Shown in pieces: positions 35,877-44,901 of a DNA stretch of 64,000 bases (position 1 is the stretch's first letter; each line of letters begins with the position of its first letter). Made by a program: the position numbers and the translations under genes. Where the stretch lies: positions 124,001 to 188,000 of the forward strand of contig JAFEEL010000009.1 of the NCBI GenBank assembly GCA_018241125.1. The letters are read 5' to 3'. This stretch comes from Pseudomonadota bacterium (GTDB lineage: Bacteria > Pseudomonadota > Gammaproteobacteria > Xanthomonadales > Xanthomonadaceae). The notes beneath the pieces are model-generated. The model did no database searches and was not told where the DNA came from. It worked only from the letters and a program-made list of their open reading frames with translations.

Positions 35877-37196
35877 TCAGCTGGCCGGGTTCAGGCGGAT
35901 GTCGACGTAGGCTTCGGAGCGGATCTGGCGCAGGAAGGTATCGTACTGATCGCCGGCCTTGCGGCGCAGGATCGCATCGCGCGCCGCCTCGCGCGCCGCC
36001 TGTTGGCTGACGTCGGTGGTGCGCGTGGCCAACAGTTTGATCACGTGCCAACCGACGTTGCTCTGGAACGGCTGCGACACCTCGCCGTCTTTCAACTTCT
36101 GGACTTCCTGCGCGACCGCGGTGCCCCAGCCGTCGATCGGGAACCAGCCCATGTCGCCGCCCTTGGCCCGGGTTTCGGTATCGTCGGAATCCTTGCGTGC
36201 CACGTCGCCGAAGTCGGCGCCGCCGACGATCTGCGCACGCAGCGCATCGATCTTGGCCTTGGTTTGTTCGTTGCTCACGCCGGGAGCGAACTTCACCATC
36301 AGATCCAGCGCGTGGTACTCGGTGGCTTGCTGGGGCGCGCTCTGTCCGGCCTGGCGCACTTCCACCAGCTTGAGCAACTGGAAACCGCTGCTGCCGCGGA
36401 TGGGCTGCGTCACATCGCCGGGCTTGAGGGTCTTGACCACGGTGGCGAAGGCCGGCGGCACCTCATCTAGGCTGCGCCAGCCCAAGTCGCCGCCTTCCAG
36501 CGCGTTCTGGCTGTCCGAATACCGAATGGCCGCCGCCGAGAAGTCCATCTTGCCGTTCACGATCAAATCGCGAACGTCCTCGATCTTCTTTTGCGCGGTG
36601 CGCACCTGATCGGGCGTGGCGTCGGGCGGCAGGCCGACGAGGATGTGCGCCAAGTGGATTTGCGGGCCGCCGGCACGTTGCGTCGCCAGCTCGTTGTCGA
36701 TCTCGGTGTCGCTGACTGCCAGCTGGCCTTCGACCACTTTTTGTTGCAGCTTCTGGATGGTCAGTTCGTCGCGCACCGATTTGCGGAACTCGTCATAGTT
36801 CATGCCTTGCGCGGCAACTCGTTGCTGCAACTGCGCCGGAGTGATCTTGTTTTGTGCGGCCAGCTGGGAAATGCTCTGGTCGACGTCCGCGTCGGAGGTC
36901 TTGATCCCGGCGTTTTCCGCGCGGGCCAATTGCAGGTGGGTGAGCACCAGGCGTTCGAGCACCTGCTTTTCCAGTTCGTCCTCGGGCGGCAACTGGTTGG
37001 CGCGACCGGCGTACTGTGCCTTGATGTTGCGCACGGCGCGGTCGAGCTCGCTGCGCAGGACGATGTCGTCATCGACGACGGCCACGATGCCGTCGAGCCG
37101 GTTGGCGCCGGCGGGCGCTGCGGCCTGGGCGTGCGCGACGGGAACGGCGGCCAGCGGAGACAGCGCGAGCAACAACGCGAGAAGGAATTTCGTCAT
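35877..37196 (-). CDS. surA: Periplasmic peptidyl-prolyl isomerase/chaperone SurA
   Basis: Escorts outer-membrane proteins, LptD among them. A signal peptide ends near AHAQA (residue 24), followed by the SurA N-domain (LDGIVAVVDDDIVLRSELDRAV) and two parvulin domains: IHLAHILVG to FQLLKLVEV, and YHALDLMVKF to GWHVIKLLA. Length 439. It lies directly downstream of lptD on the same strand. Confidence 0.95.
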   Translation of the reverse strand: MTKFLLALLLALSPLAAVPVAHAQAAAPAGANRLDGIVAVVDDDIVLRSELDRAVRNIKAQYAGRANQLPPEDELEKQVLERLVLTHLQLARAENAGIKTSDADVDQSISQLAAQNKITPAQLQQRVAAQGMNYDEFRKSVRDELTIQKLQQKVVEGQLAVSDTEIDNELATQRAGGPQIHLAHILVGLPPDATPDQVRTAQKKIEDVRDLIVNGKMDFSAAAIRYSDSQNALEGGDLGWRSLDEVPPAFATVVKTLKPGDVTQPIRGSSGFQLLKLVEVRQAGQSAPQQATEYHALDLMVKFAPGVSNEQTKAKIDALRAQIVGGADFGDVARKDSDDTETRAKGGDMGWFPIDGWGTAVAQEVQKLKDGEVSQPFQSNVGWHVIKLLATRTTDVSQQAAREAARDAILRRKAGDQYDTFLRQIRSEAYVDIRLNPAS

Positions 37197-37253
37197 GGAA
37201 GAAGTCTTCGGATGGTTCGATTTGACGGCCCGAGCATACGCCGGGCGCGCGGA

Positions 37254-39521
37254 TCAGCGTGAATAGCCAAGGATATCACGCTCCAGCAAGGTGCCGGTGT
37301 CGCGGCCGAGTGAACCCAGGCCTTTGAGCTCGATCTCCAGAAATATCGCGGTGTCCTTGTCGCCCGAGGTGTCGTGGATGTAGCGCCGCGCCAGCGCGCG
37401 CACGGCCATGCAGCAGTCTTGCCACTCCACGCCGGCAAGACCCTCCAGCGTAGAGTGGTCGAGCAGGGAATAGTTCCAGCGGCCGAGCAGTCGCCAGTTT
37501 TCGTTCAGCGGATAGATGAACGAGACATCGGACTGACGGATCAGGTCGGGCCGATAGCGGTAGCCGACGCTGACGATGCCGCCGTGGCCAAAATGGTACT
37601 GGGCGCGCACACCGAACAGGTCGCTGCGGCCGCTGTGCGGGTCGTACAGGTATTCGGCCCCCATCGTCCAGTGGTCGTCCAGCGCCAGGTTGGCGTTCAC
37701 CGCCAGATCGCTGCGCCCCAGTGCCGCGTAAGGATCGCCCGGCAGCAGCACGCGCGGAGGCTGGAAGTAGCGGATCTGGCCGATGCTGGCATTGAACCAT
37801 TCGTGCCCGTCGCTGGCATCGAGCAGGCGGGTGGTGATCGCGGCCGTGAGCTGGTTGGCGTTGGTCTGGCGATCGGCGCCGGCGAAGGTGTTGGTGCGGA
37901 ACAGTTGATCCCAGGCGAACGAGTATTGCTGGGTGTCGAACACCGGCAGGTCGTCCTGATTGCGATAGGGCACGTACAGGTAGTACAGGCGCGGTTCGAG
38001 CGTGTTGATGAAGGCGTGCCCGAACAGGTTGGCGTCGCGCTCGAAGAAGGCGCCTGCGTCCACGCTGGCGATCGGCATGCCGCGGCTGGGGGACGTACTG
38101 TCGCCGGGTGCGACGGGTTGCTCGAGTTGGTAGCGGGTGTAGCGGTAGCCCAGTTCCGGGCGCACATACCAAGCGGCGCTCGAGAACGGGGTCGCCACGT
38201 AGGGATAGAAATCCGTGCGCGAGCCGCCGGGCAGTTCGTCGTGCTCGAAGCGCACCGCCTCGCTGCGCACACCCAGTTCCAGGTGTTCGCCGAACGGCTG
38301 GTTCCAGCGGAACCATAGATCCGGGGTGCGCCGGAAGGGTTCGAGCGCCTTGGTCAGGTTCGGGTCGGTGATCTGCCAGTCCTGTACATACAACCCGGCC
38401 GTCCAGTAGCGGCCGCGCCCGTAAACGCCAGCCGTGCTGGACAGCAGGCCGATGGCATTGGCAAACGGCTGCTCGCTGAAATCCTGCAGATAGCCCGGAT
38501 CGCTGACGTGGTGGATGTCGGTCAGGGCGTAGAACTGCGGGGTGAAGCTGGTCACCGTCTGGATGTCCAGCGAGCCGCGATCACGATGCACCTGACGATC
38601 GTCGGGCAGCCAGGTGGCGTTGATGATGCCCTGGCCATGACTGGCCGTGATGTATCGAAACTGGCCGTCGAGCATCAAGCCCCGATCGCCGAAGTAGCGC
38701 CCGGTCAAGGTGGCGTCGTAGTTGGGCGCGAGGTTGAAATAGTAAGGCACGCTGAGCATGAAGCCGCTGCGCTCGGACATGCCGAAACTGGGCGTCAGCA
38801 GGCCGCTCTTGCGCTCGTTGTCCAGAGAGAAGCTCATCCAAGGCAAGTACAGCACCGGGACGTTGCCGATTTTCACCGTCGCCCCGTGCGCGGTGCCGAC
38901 GTTGGTCGTGCGATCCATGTCCACCTGGTCGGCATGGATCTCCCACTTGCGGTCTTGCGGGTCGCAAGTGGACCAGGTGGCATCCCAAAAGCTTTCCTGA
39001 TCGCCCTCGACCTTGCCGTGGTCGCCTTGTCCGTTGCCGCGGGTATTGCGCAACTGATACTGGATGCGCTGGCTCTGGGTGGACAGCGTGGTGATGTCCT
39101 TGCCGCGGTCGCCATCGGCGCGGTCGGCGGTCAGGCGCACCGTGTTGTCTTGATACTTCACGTTGCCCAGCGCTTGCCAGGTGTCGTGGTCGTGGTCGTA
39201 GCTGACGTGGTCGGCGAACGTCCACTGGTCGGCGTGACGGATCTCGACATGGCCATCGAACACGCTGATGCCGACCTTGCTCAAGTCGGCCAGATCGGCC
39301 TGTACATCGGCCGGCGCGGTGGGGCGCTCGGACGCCTTGCCGATCGGCGCGATTCCGGGAAACTCGGGGACGGCGTTGCCGCGGCACAGGACAAACTCGT
39401 CGGCCGGGTGCTTGAGCGTGGGATCCTTGCGTGGAGCGCCGTTGGCCGCGGGCTTGGCATAGGCGGTGCAGGCCAGGGCGATGGCCAGGCACAGAGGCAG
39501 CAATCGGATGCCGGAACGCAA
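37254..39521 (-). CDS. lptD: LPS-assembly protein LptD (TTG start)
   Basis: Outer-membrane beta-barrel that inserts lipopolysaccharide. The proposed TTG start at 39521 gives MRSGIRLLPLCLAIALACTAYA, a good signal peptide, and has a TGGAGA Shine-Dalgarno about 8 bp upstream. The N-terminal OstA domain (about 75-210) includes HVSYDHDHDTWQALGNVKYQ, followed by the barrel (about 240-755) with LYLPWMSFSLDNERKSGLLTPSFG. The upstream frame to 39713 translates heptamer repeats. A conserved C-terminal Cys pair is visible in EWQDCCMAVRALARR. Confidence 0.92.
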   Translation of the reverse strand: MRSGIRLLPLCLAIALACTAYAKPAANGAPRKDPTLKHPADEFVLCRGNAVPEFPGIAPIGKASERPTAPADVQADLADLSKVGISVFDGHVEIRHADQWTFADHVSYDHDHDTWQALGNVKYQDNTVRLTADRADGDRGKDITTLSTQSQRIQYQLRNTRGNGQGDHGKVEGDQESFWDATWSTCDPQDRKWEIHADQVDMDRTTNVGTAHGATVKIGNVPVLYLPWMSFSLDNERKSGLLTPSFGMSERSGFMLSVPYYFNLAPNYDATLTGRYFGDRGLMLDGQFRYITASHGQGIINATWLPDDRQVHRDRGSLDIQTVTSFTPQFYALTDIHHVSDPGYLQDFSEQPFANAIGLLSSTAGVYGRGRYWTAGLYVQDWQITDPNLTKALEPFRRTPDLWFRWNQPFGEHLELGVRSEAVRFEHDELPGGSRTDFYPYVATPFSSAAWYVRPELGYRYTRYQLEQPVAPGDSTSPSRGMPIASVDAGAFFERDANLFGHAFINTLEPRLYYLYVPYRNQDDLPVFDTQQYSFAWDQLFRTNTFAGADRQTNANQLTAAITTRLLDASDGHEWFNASIGQIRYFQPPRVLLPGDPYAALGRSDLAVNANLALDDHWTMGAEYLYDPHSGRSDLFGVRAQYHFGHGGIVSVGYRYRPDLIRQSDVSFIYPLNENWRLLGRWNYSLLDHSTLEGLAGVEWQDCCMAVRALARRYIHDTSGDKDTAIFLEIELKGLGSLGRDTGTLLERDILGYSR

Positions 39522-39613
39522 GGATCGATCTCCAGAGAAAGGGTCGCTGCGGCGACCGCCGATTCGCGCGGTTGCGCGAGCCGGCGTGCGGCGGTGCAAT
39601 AGCTTGCCATACT

Positions 39614-39655
39614 GAGGACGGAAGACGGAGGACAGAGGACAGATGACAGAGGGAC
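39614..39655. repeat. Heptanucleotide array, 6 units of GAGGACA type
   Basis: Units are GAGGACG, GAAGACG, GAGGACA, GAGGACA, GATGACA and GAGGGAC. It lies about 93 bp upstream of the lptD start, purine strand on the template. A further short run (CCTCAGT repeated) covers about 39722-39741 and forms the last codons of the HDAC-like gene. Confidence 0.85.
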
Positions 39656-39722
39656 GGTGAAACCGACGCACGTTGGCTGTCCCCTCTGCCTTCGGGAGAG
39701 GGGGCCACAACATGCCGGGTTC

Positions 39723-40646
39723 TCAGTCCTCAGTCCTCAGGGCGGCCACATGCGCCACCGCGCTCTCGCGCAGGGCCTGCATGTCGTAGCCGCCTTCGAG
39801 CATCGACACCAGCCGCCCGCTGGCGTGGCGGTCGGCGATCACACACAGTTGCGTGGTGAGCCAACCGAAGTCCTCGGCAGTGGCCTGCAAGTTGGCCAGC
39901 GGGTCGCGGTGGTGCGCGTCGAAACCGGCCGAAACCAGCACCAGCTGCGGGCGAAAAGCGTCCATCGCCGGCAGTAACGTCTGCGCCCACGCCTGCCGCA
40001 ACGCCCGGCCGTCGGCACGCGGCGGCAGCGGCACGTTGCGCACGTTGCCAACTCCCTGCTCGCTGGCCGCCCCGGTGCCCGGGTACAGTGGCCACTGGTG
40101 CGACGACAGGTACTGCACGCGCGGGTCGTGGGCGAAGATGTCCTGTGTGCCGTTGCCGTGGTGCACGTCGAAATCGGCGATGCAGACGCGCTCAAGTCCG
40201 TGCGCAGCCAGAGCATGGGCGGCGGCCACGGCGATCGAGTTGAACAAGCAAAAGCCCATCGCGGCGCCGCGTTCGGCGTGGTGCCCCGGCGGGCGTACCG
40301 CGCAGAATGCGCGCCGCGCTGCGCCGCTCATCATCGCATCGACAGCCGCGATGCCGGCGCCTGCCGCGCGCAGCGCCGCTTCGGCCGACTCTGCGGACAT
40401 CGCGGTGTCCGGGTCGATCTGGCGCCGGCCGTGCACCGGCGTGTCGAGGATGGCGGCGATGTGCGCGTCGCCGTGCACGCGCGCCAGTTGTGTGCGCTGT
40501 GCGGCCGGCGCGATGCGCCAGCTGAGCGCGGGGAACGTCATACCGATGGCGTCGATCACCTGCACCAGACGTTGCGGGCACTCGGCATGGTCGGCGCCCG
40601 GATCGTGGCGCAGACAGGCCGGGTGGGTGAACAGCAGCAGGCTCAT
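39723..40646 (-). CDS. Histone deacetylase-like (class II HDAC/AcuC-AphA superfamily) hydrolase
   Basis: Zn-dependent deacetylase fold: RPPGHHAERGAAMGFCLFNSIAVAA has the catalytic His pair, CIADFDVHHGNGTQDIF the Zn ligands, and LVLVSAGFDAHHRDP the third ligand. Bacterial members act on acetylpolyamines or acetoin-related substrates. The start MSLLLFTHPACLRH at 40646 overlaps the cobalamin adenosyltransferase stop by 4 bp. The final codons (ALRTED) come from a 7-bp repeat. Confidence 0.9.
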   Translation of the reverse strand: MSLLLFTHPACLRHDPGADHAECPQRLVQVIDAIGMTFPALSWRIAPAAQRTQLARVHGDAHIAAILDTPVHGRRQIDPDTAMSAESAEAALRAAGAGIAAVDAMMSGAARRAFCAVRPPGHHAERGAAMGFCLFNSIAVAAAHALAAHGLERVCIADFDVHHGNGTQDIFAHDPRVQYLSSHQWPLYPGTGAASEQGVGNVRNVPLPPRADGRALRQAWAQTLLPAMDAFRPQLVLVSAGFDAHHRDPLANLQATAEDFGWLTTQLCVIADRHASGRLVSMLEGGYDMQALRESAVAHVAALRTED

Positions 40647-41197
40647 GCCTTGCGGCGTTCGTGGTTCCACAACACTTCGCCGTGGCCGCTGGTGCGGGCC
40701 AGCACGCGGGCGAGCACGAACAACAGGTCGGACAGGCGATTGAGGTAGCGCACCACTTCCGGGCGCACGCTTTCTACGCGGGCCAAGGCGATGGTTTCGC
40801 GTTCGGCGCGGCGCGCGATGGTGCGCGCCAGATGGCAGTGCGCTGCGGCGATGCCGCCGCCGGGCAGGATGAACTCCTTGAGCGCCGGCAGATCGGCGTT
40901 GAAGCCGTCCAGACGCGCTTCCAGTCGCACCACGTCAGCATCGAAGATCGCCGCGTGGCCCGGAATGCACAACTCTCCGCCCAGATCGAACAGCTGGTGC
41001 TGCACCGCGGTCAGGCACTCGTGCGCAGCCTCGGGTAAATCGCCCGCCAGCACGATGCCGATAGCGCTGTTGAGTTCATCCACCGTGCCGTAGGCGCACA
41101 CCCGCAGTGAATCCTTGGGCGTGCGGCTGCCGTCGCCGAGGCCGGTCGTGCCATCGTCACCGGTGCGGGTGTAGATCTTGGAGAGGCGGTTGCCCAT
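40643..41197 (-). CDS. ATP:cob(I)alamin adenosyltransferase, PduO type
   Basis: Makes adenosylcobalamin from cob(I)alamin and ATP. SKIYTRTGDDGTTGLGDGSR is the PduO ATP-binding loop; ILPGGGIAAAHCHLARTIARRAERE and YLNRLSDLLFVLARV follow. 184 residues. The neighbouring membrane protein encoded upstream (41297-41872) could supply the cobalt or corrinoid. Confidence 0.93.
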   Translation of the reverse strand: MGNRLSKIYTRTGDDGTTGLGDGSRTPKDSLRVCAYGTVDELNSAIGIVLAGDLPEAAHECLTAVQHQLFDLGGELCIPGHAAIFDADVVRLEARLDGFNADLPALKEFILPGGGIAAAHCHLARTIARRAERETIALARVESVRPEVVRYLNRLSDLLFVLARVLARTSGHGEVLWNHERRKA

Positions 41198-41296
41198 GAC
41201 GAGCCTGGCTCAGGGACTGCATTCGTGGCTCGAAAAATTCCGTTCGTGGCGAGCCGGTCGAACCATGATCGGAATCGCGCTGTGACGGCCCCGCGC

Positions 41297-41872
41297 TTAC
41301 GCAGTCTGCGTGCGCAGTTGCGGCAGGCGGGCGCGCAGCAGCGCGAAGCCACCGAACAGGGCGGCCGAATAGAACAGCGTGCCCAATACCGTCCACTGGA
41401 AGAACGGCAGGCCGGCGACGTAGCAGGCGGTCAGGCCGTGCGCGCAGGCATCGCCCAGTGTGGCATCGGCGGAGAGCCACGTGGCGAAGTTGGTGGTCAG
41501 GTAGAACAGCACCGAGCCGGCCAGCGATGCGCCAAGCACGTTGCCCGCGTTGGCGCGACCGCGCAGGGCGAAGCCGAGCAGGCAGCACAGCACGATGCTG
41601 ACGTAGATCGCCACGAAGTGCGCATTCAGGAAATAGTCGGCATACAGCCCGCCGTTGACCATTCCCAGAACGATATCGGATACCAGCATCGCCAGCAGTG
41701 GCACTGCCAGCGCCCACCCGCGCCGCGCGAAAAAGGCGCCCCCGAACAGGCCGACCGCTTCGATCGGCGAAAAATTCGGCGGGTGCGGCAGTAGGCGCGA
41801 GAGCGCGGCAAGCACGATCATGCCGACGAGCACCAGCGGGCCGGTGGACAACGAACGCAGGGTCTGGGTCAT
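41297..41872 (-). CDS. DUF6580 putative membrane transport protein
   Basis: Hydrophobic 191-residue protein with about six helices. The N-terminal PHPPNFSPIEAVGLFGGAFF and the central DIVLGMVNGG are typical of DUF6580, whose shape resembles the S components of energy-coupling factor transporters. It starts MTQTLRSLSTG at 41872. It lies 99 bp upstream of the PduO-type adenosyltransferase on the same strand. A corrinoid or cobalt transport role is an inference from this adjacency. Confidence 0.75.
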   Translation of the reverse strand: MTQTLRSLSTGPLVLVGMIVLAALSRLLPHPPNFSPIEAVGLFGGAFFARRGWALAVPLLAMLVSDIVLGMVNGGLYADYFLNAHFVAIYVSIVLCCLLGFALRGRANAGNVLGASLAGSVLFYLTTNFATWLSADATLGDACAHGLTACYVAGLPFFQWTVLGTLFYSAALFGGFALLRARLPQLRTQTA

Positions 41873-42408
41873 GGCGGTGCTCGATCGATGCAAGGCGCGT
41901 GGCGCGATGCAGCGAATGATAGCGCAATGCCGCAGCGCGGGGCATGCGTCGCATGGCGATGGCGCGATCGGTGGATCCCGATGGCCCGGGCTGCGTCCTC
42001 GATCCGCGCCTGCCCTCGAACGGGCATTTTTCACAGTCTCCAAGTCACCGTTCGTGGTGAGGAGGACGTGTCGAGATCGAAGATCGAGCACGTCCGTCTC
42101 GAACCACGCTTGTGCGGGGAAACCTCCGAGGCGGTGGTTCGATCGCGGCCTCGGGCTGCGCCCTCGATCCGCGCCTCACCACGAACGGGATATTCGATCG
42201 CGGCCTCGGGCTGCGCCCTCGATCCGCGCCTCACCACGAACGGGATATTCGATCGCGGCCTCGGGCTGCGCCCTCGACCCGCGCCTCACCACGAACGGGA
42301 TATTCGATCGCGGCCTCGGCCTTCGGCCTCGACCCGCGCCTCACCACGAACGGGATAGTCGATCGCAGTCTGAAGTCCCGGGATTGGACGTCGCGCTACC
42401 ATGTGCGC
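41873..42408. other. 536-bp intergenic region between DUF6580 and ubiH genes, largely repeats
   Basis: Besides the tandem array (42141-42408, listed separately) there are degraded relatives at about 41987-42024 and 42048-42062. Promoters for both divergent genes must lie here, but none is clear against the repeats. Confidence 0.6.
42141..42370 (+). repeat. Tandem array of a 55-bp hairpin-forming unit, four full copies plus part
   Basis: Units begin at 42141, 42196, 42251 and 42306, with a truncated fifth at 42361. Each has an outer stem CGCGG/CCGCG and an inner stem (GGGC-TGC-GCCC in copies 1-3, GGCC-TTC-GGCC in copy 4), then CACCACGAACGG. Since 55 is not a multiple of 3, successive copies read in different frames, yet all stay open. 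Confidence 0.92.
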
Positions 42409-43644
42409 ATGAAGCAGAACATCCACGACGTGCTGATCGTCGGCGGCGGCTTGGTCGGCGCCAGCTTGGCCTGCGCACTGGAAGGCCGCGGGCTGGACGT
42501 GGTCCTGGTCGAGTCCGAGCCGGCGCGCCCACCGATGATCGCCGATACCGATGCGCGCAGCCTCGGGCTTGCCGCGGCTAGTCTCAATGCACTGGCCGCA
42601 CTGGGCGTCTGGCGCCATCTTGCGAACCTGCCGGCACCGATCCGGCGCATCCACGTGAGCCGTCGCGGCGATTTCGGCACGGTGTTGCTGCGCGCCGACG
42701 AATACGGCCGCGAAGCGTTCGGCGGCGTGGTCGCGGCGCCGGCGTTGGGCGCGGCCCTGCAGGCGCGCTTGCGTGAGTTGCGTGGCCTGCACCATCGGGT
42801 GGGTGCCAAGCTGGTCGCGTTGCGCGAATCAGACGATCGCCGCGAGGCGGAGATTGCGCACGGCGATGCGGTCGAAGCGATCGCCGCGCGCTTGGTGATC
42901 GGCGCCGACGGCACGCAATCGGCGGTTCGCCAAGCGGTCGGGATCGACGCGAGCACGCACGACTATGCCCAGCACCTGTTCGCCGGCAGCGTGCGCGCCA
43001 CGCGGCCAGCCGACGGGCAGGCGTGGGAGCGCTTCACCGATTCCGGGCCGGTGGCGCTGTTGCCGCGTGCGGGCGGCGACTACGGCTGCATCTGCACCGT
43101 TGCGACCGCCGATGCGGCGCGTGTGGCCGCGCTGGACGGCGGCGGTTTCATCGCCGAGCTGCAAACGCGCTTCGGCTGGCGCGCCGGGCGCTTCGTCGCG
43201 GTCGGGCGGCGTTCGGCGCATCCGCTGCGTCAACTGGTCGCGCAGCGCATCGTCGCGCCACGCGTCGTGCTGATGGGCAACGCCGCGCAGACACTGCATC
43301 CGGTCGGTGCGCAGGGTTTCAACCTCGGCTTGCGCGATGCACTTACCTTGGCCGAGTTGTTGCGCGAGGTGCGCGGCGGCGACATCGGGCAAGCCGGCGT
43401 GCTGGATGAATATGCCCGGCGGCGTGCCGAAGACCGCGCGCAGACCCTGCGTTTTTCCGACGGACTGGCGCGGCTCACGTCCAACCCCGCCATGCCGCTG
43501 CGCTTGCTGCGGTCAGTGGGTCTGGGCGCGCTGGCGTCGTCGTCCGGATTGCGGGCACGCTTCGCCGGCGGGGCGATGGGGTTTCGTGGCCGCGTGCCCG
43601 ATTTGGCACGGGACGAGACCGTCGTGTTGGAGAACGAGCGATGA
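42409..43644 (+). CDS. ubiH: Ubiquinone-biosynthesis flavin hydroxylase (UbiH/COQ6 family)
   Basis: FAD monooxygenase of ring hydroxylation in ubiquinone synthesis. It begins MKQNIHDVLIVGGGLVGASLA; DARSLGLAAASLNALAALGVW and VLMGNAAQTLHPVGAQGFNLGLRDA are UbiH-type motifs. 411 residues. The upstream in-frame extension to 42112 is the 55-bp repeat array, so the ATG at 42409 is the true start. The next gene overlaps by 4 bp. Confidence 0.85.
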   Translation: MKQNIHDVLIVGGGLVGASLACALEGRGLDVVLVESEPARPPMIADTDARSLGLAAASLNALAALGVWRHLANLPAPIRRIHVSRRGDFGTVLLRADEYGREAFGGVVAAPALGAALQARLRELRGLHHRVGAKLVALRESDDRREAEIAHGDAVEAIAARLVIGADGTQSAVRQAVGIDASTHDYAQHLFAGSVRATRPADGQAWERFTDSGPVALLPRAGGDYGCICTVATADAARVAALDGGGFIAELQTRFGWRAGRFVAVGRRSAHPLRQLVAQRIVAPRVVLMGNAAQTLHPVGAQGFNLGLRDALTLAELLREVRGGDIGQAGVLDEYARRRAEDRAQTLRFSDGLARLTSNPAMPLRLLRSVGLGALASSSGLRARFAGGAMGFRGRVPDLARDETVVLENER

Positions 43645-44834
43645 GACGGCGTGACCCGTTCGACGTGGTGGTGGTCGGCGCCGGCGTGGTCGGCAGTGCC
43701 ACCGCCTTGGCGTGCGCGCGTGAAGGGCTGCGCGTGGCGGTGGTCGAGCCGCGTGTGCCAGCGGCATGGCACGCCGATGCGCAGGACCTGCGGGTGTTTG
43801 CGCTGGCGCAAGACGGCATCGACTTGCTCGACGATCTGGATGTGTGGGGCGCCATCGCGCCGCACGCGCAGCCCTATCGGTCGATGCGGGTGTGGGATGC
43901 GGCCGGCGGCGGCGAGTTGTGTTTCGAGGCGCAGCGCTATGGCCGCGACGCACTGGGCTGGATCGCGGAAGGCGCATTGCTCGCCGATCGCTTGTGGAGC
44001 GCCTTGCAGCTCGCCGGGGTGACGCTGCGCTGCCCGCAGGCGGTGGTGGGGATCGACGGTGATGGCGTGGAATCGGGTGATGGTTCGGCGGTCGCGCTGC
44101 GGTTGGACGATCACTCCACGCTGCGCGCGCGCTTGGTGATCGCCGCCGACGGTGCCGATTCGAAACTGCGCGACATGGCGGGGATCGCGTTGGTGCGCCA
44201 CGACTACGGCCAGCGCGGGCTGGTGGCATTCGTGCAAACCGAAATGGCGCATGCCGACACCGCGTGGCAGCGCTTCCTGCCGACCGGGCCGCTCGCGTTC
44301 CTGCCATTTCGCGACGGCCGCTCGTCGATCGTGTGGACCTTGCCGGACGCCGAAGCCGCGCGCTTGCTGGCGGTGGACGATGCCACGTTCTGCGCCGAAC
44401 TCACCCGCGCCTTCGACGCCACGCTGGGCGAGGTGGTGGCGGTGTCGCAGCGGGCGGCGTTCCCGTTGCGCCGGCAGCTTGCCGAGCGCTTCGTCGCCGG
44501 GCGCATCGTGCTGTGCGGCGATGCCGCACACGCGGTGCACCCGTTGGCCGGACAGGGCCTGAACGTCGGGCTGCGCGACGTGATCGCGTTGCGCAAGATG
44601 CTGCGCGCGGCGCGCATGCGCGGTGCCGATATCGGTGCGCCGCACCGGTTGGCGCGCTGGGGGCGCGAACGCCGCAGCGAAAGTGCCGTGGCCGCTTGGA
44701 CGTTCGACGGCATCAACCGCCTGTTTTCCACTGATGCGCCGCTGCCGACGTTGCTGCGCGGGCACCTGCTCGGGCTGGGCGGGCGCGTCCCGGGGATGGA
44801 TGGACTGCTGTGGAAGCGCGCGGCGGGGGTGTAG
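43641..44834 (+). CDS. Second UbiH/UbiF/COQ6-family FAD hydroxylase
   Basis: 397-residue relative of the preceding gene: FDVVVVGAGVVGSATALACAREG, DGADSKLRDMAGIALVRHDYGQRGLVAFV and VLCGDAAHAVHPLAGQGLNVGLRDVIAL. It probably hydroxylates a different ring position in the same pathway (UbiF- or UbiI-like). The ATGA overlap with the upstream gene indicates coupled translation. Confidence 0.85.
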   Translation: MRRRDPFDVVVVGAGVVGSATALACAREGLRVAVVEPRVPAAWHADAQDLRVFALAQDGIDLLDDLDVWGAIAPHAQPYRSMRVWDAAGGGELCFEAQRYGRDALGWIAEGALLADRLWSALQLAGVTLRCPQAVVGIDGDGVESGDGSAVALRLDDHSTLRARLVIAADGADSKLRDMAGIALVRHDYGQRGLVAFVQTEMAHADTAWQRFLPTGPLAFLPFRDGRSSIVWTLPDAEAARLLAVDDATFCAELTRAFDATLGEVVAVSQRAAFPLRRQLAERFVAGRIVLCGDAAHAVHPLAGQGLNVGLRDVIALRKMLRAARMRGADIGAPHRLARWGRERRSESAVAAWTFDGINRLFSTDAPLPTLLRGHLLGLGGRVPGMDGLLWKRAAGV

Positions 44835-44842
44835 GAGAAGCC

Positions 44843-44884
44843 GGGAGACGGGAGATGGGAGACGGGAGACGGGAGATGGGAGGA
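44843..44884. repeat. Heptanucleotide array, 6 units of GGGAGAC/GGGAGAT
   Basis: It starts 8 bp after the UbiF-like stop and ends 17 bp before the convergent DHFR-like gene stop, so it sits in a 3'-3' gap and not in a leader. The unit also appears inside the larger array at 53185-53409. Confidence 0.9.
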
Positions 44885-44901
44885 GCGGACGTACTGCCTG
44901 T

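Noticed and set aside
42141-42370. CRISPR array
   Set aside because: The 55-bp units are directly contiguous with no unique spacers between them, and no cas gene is present.
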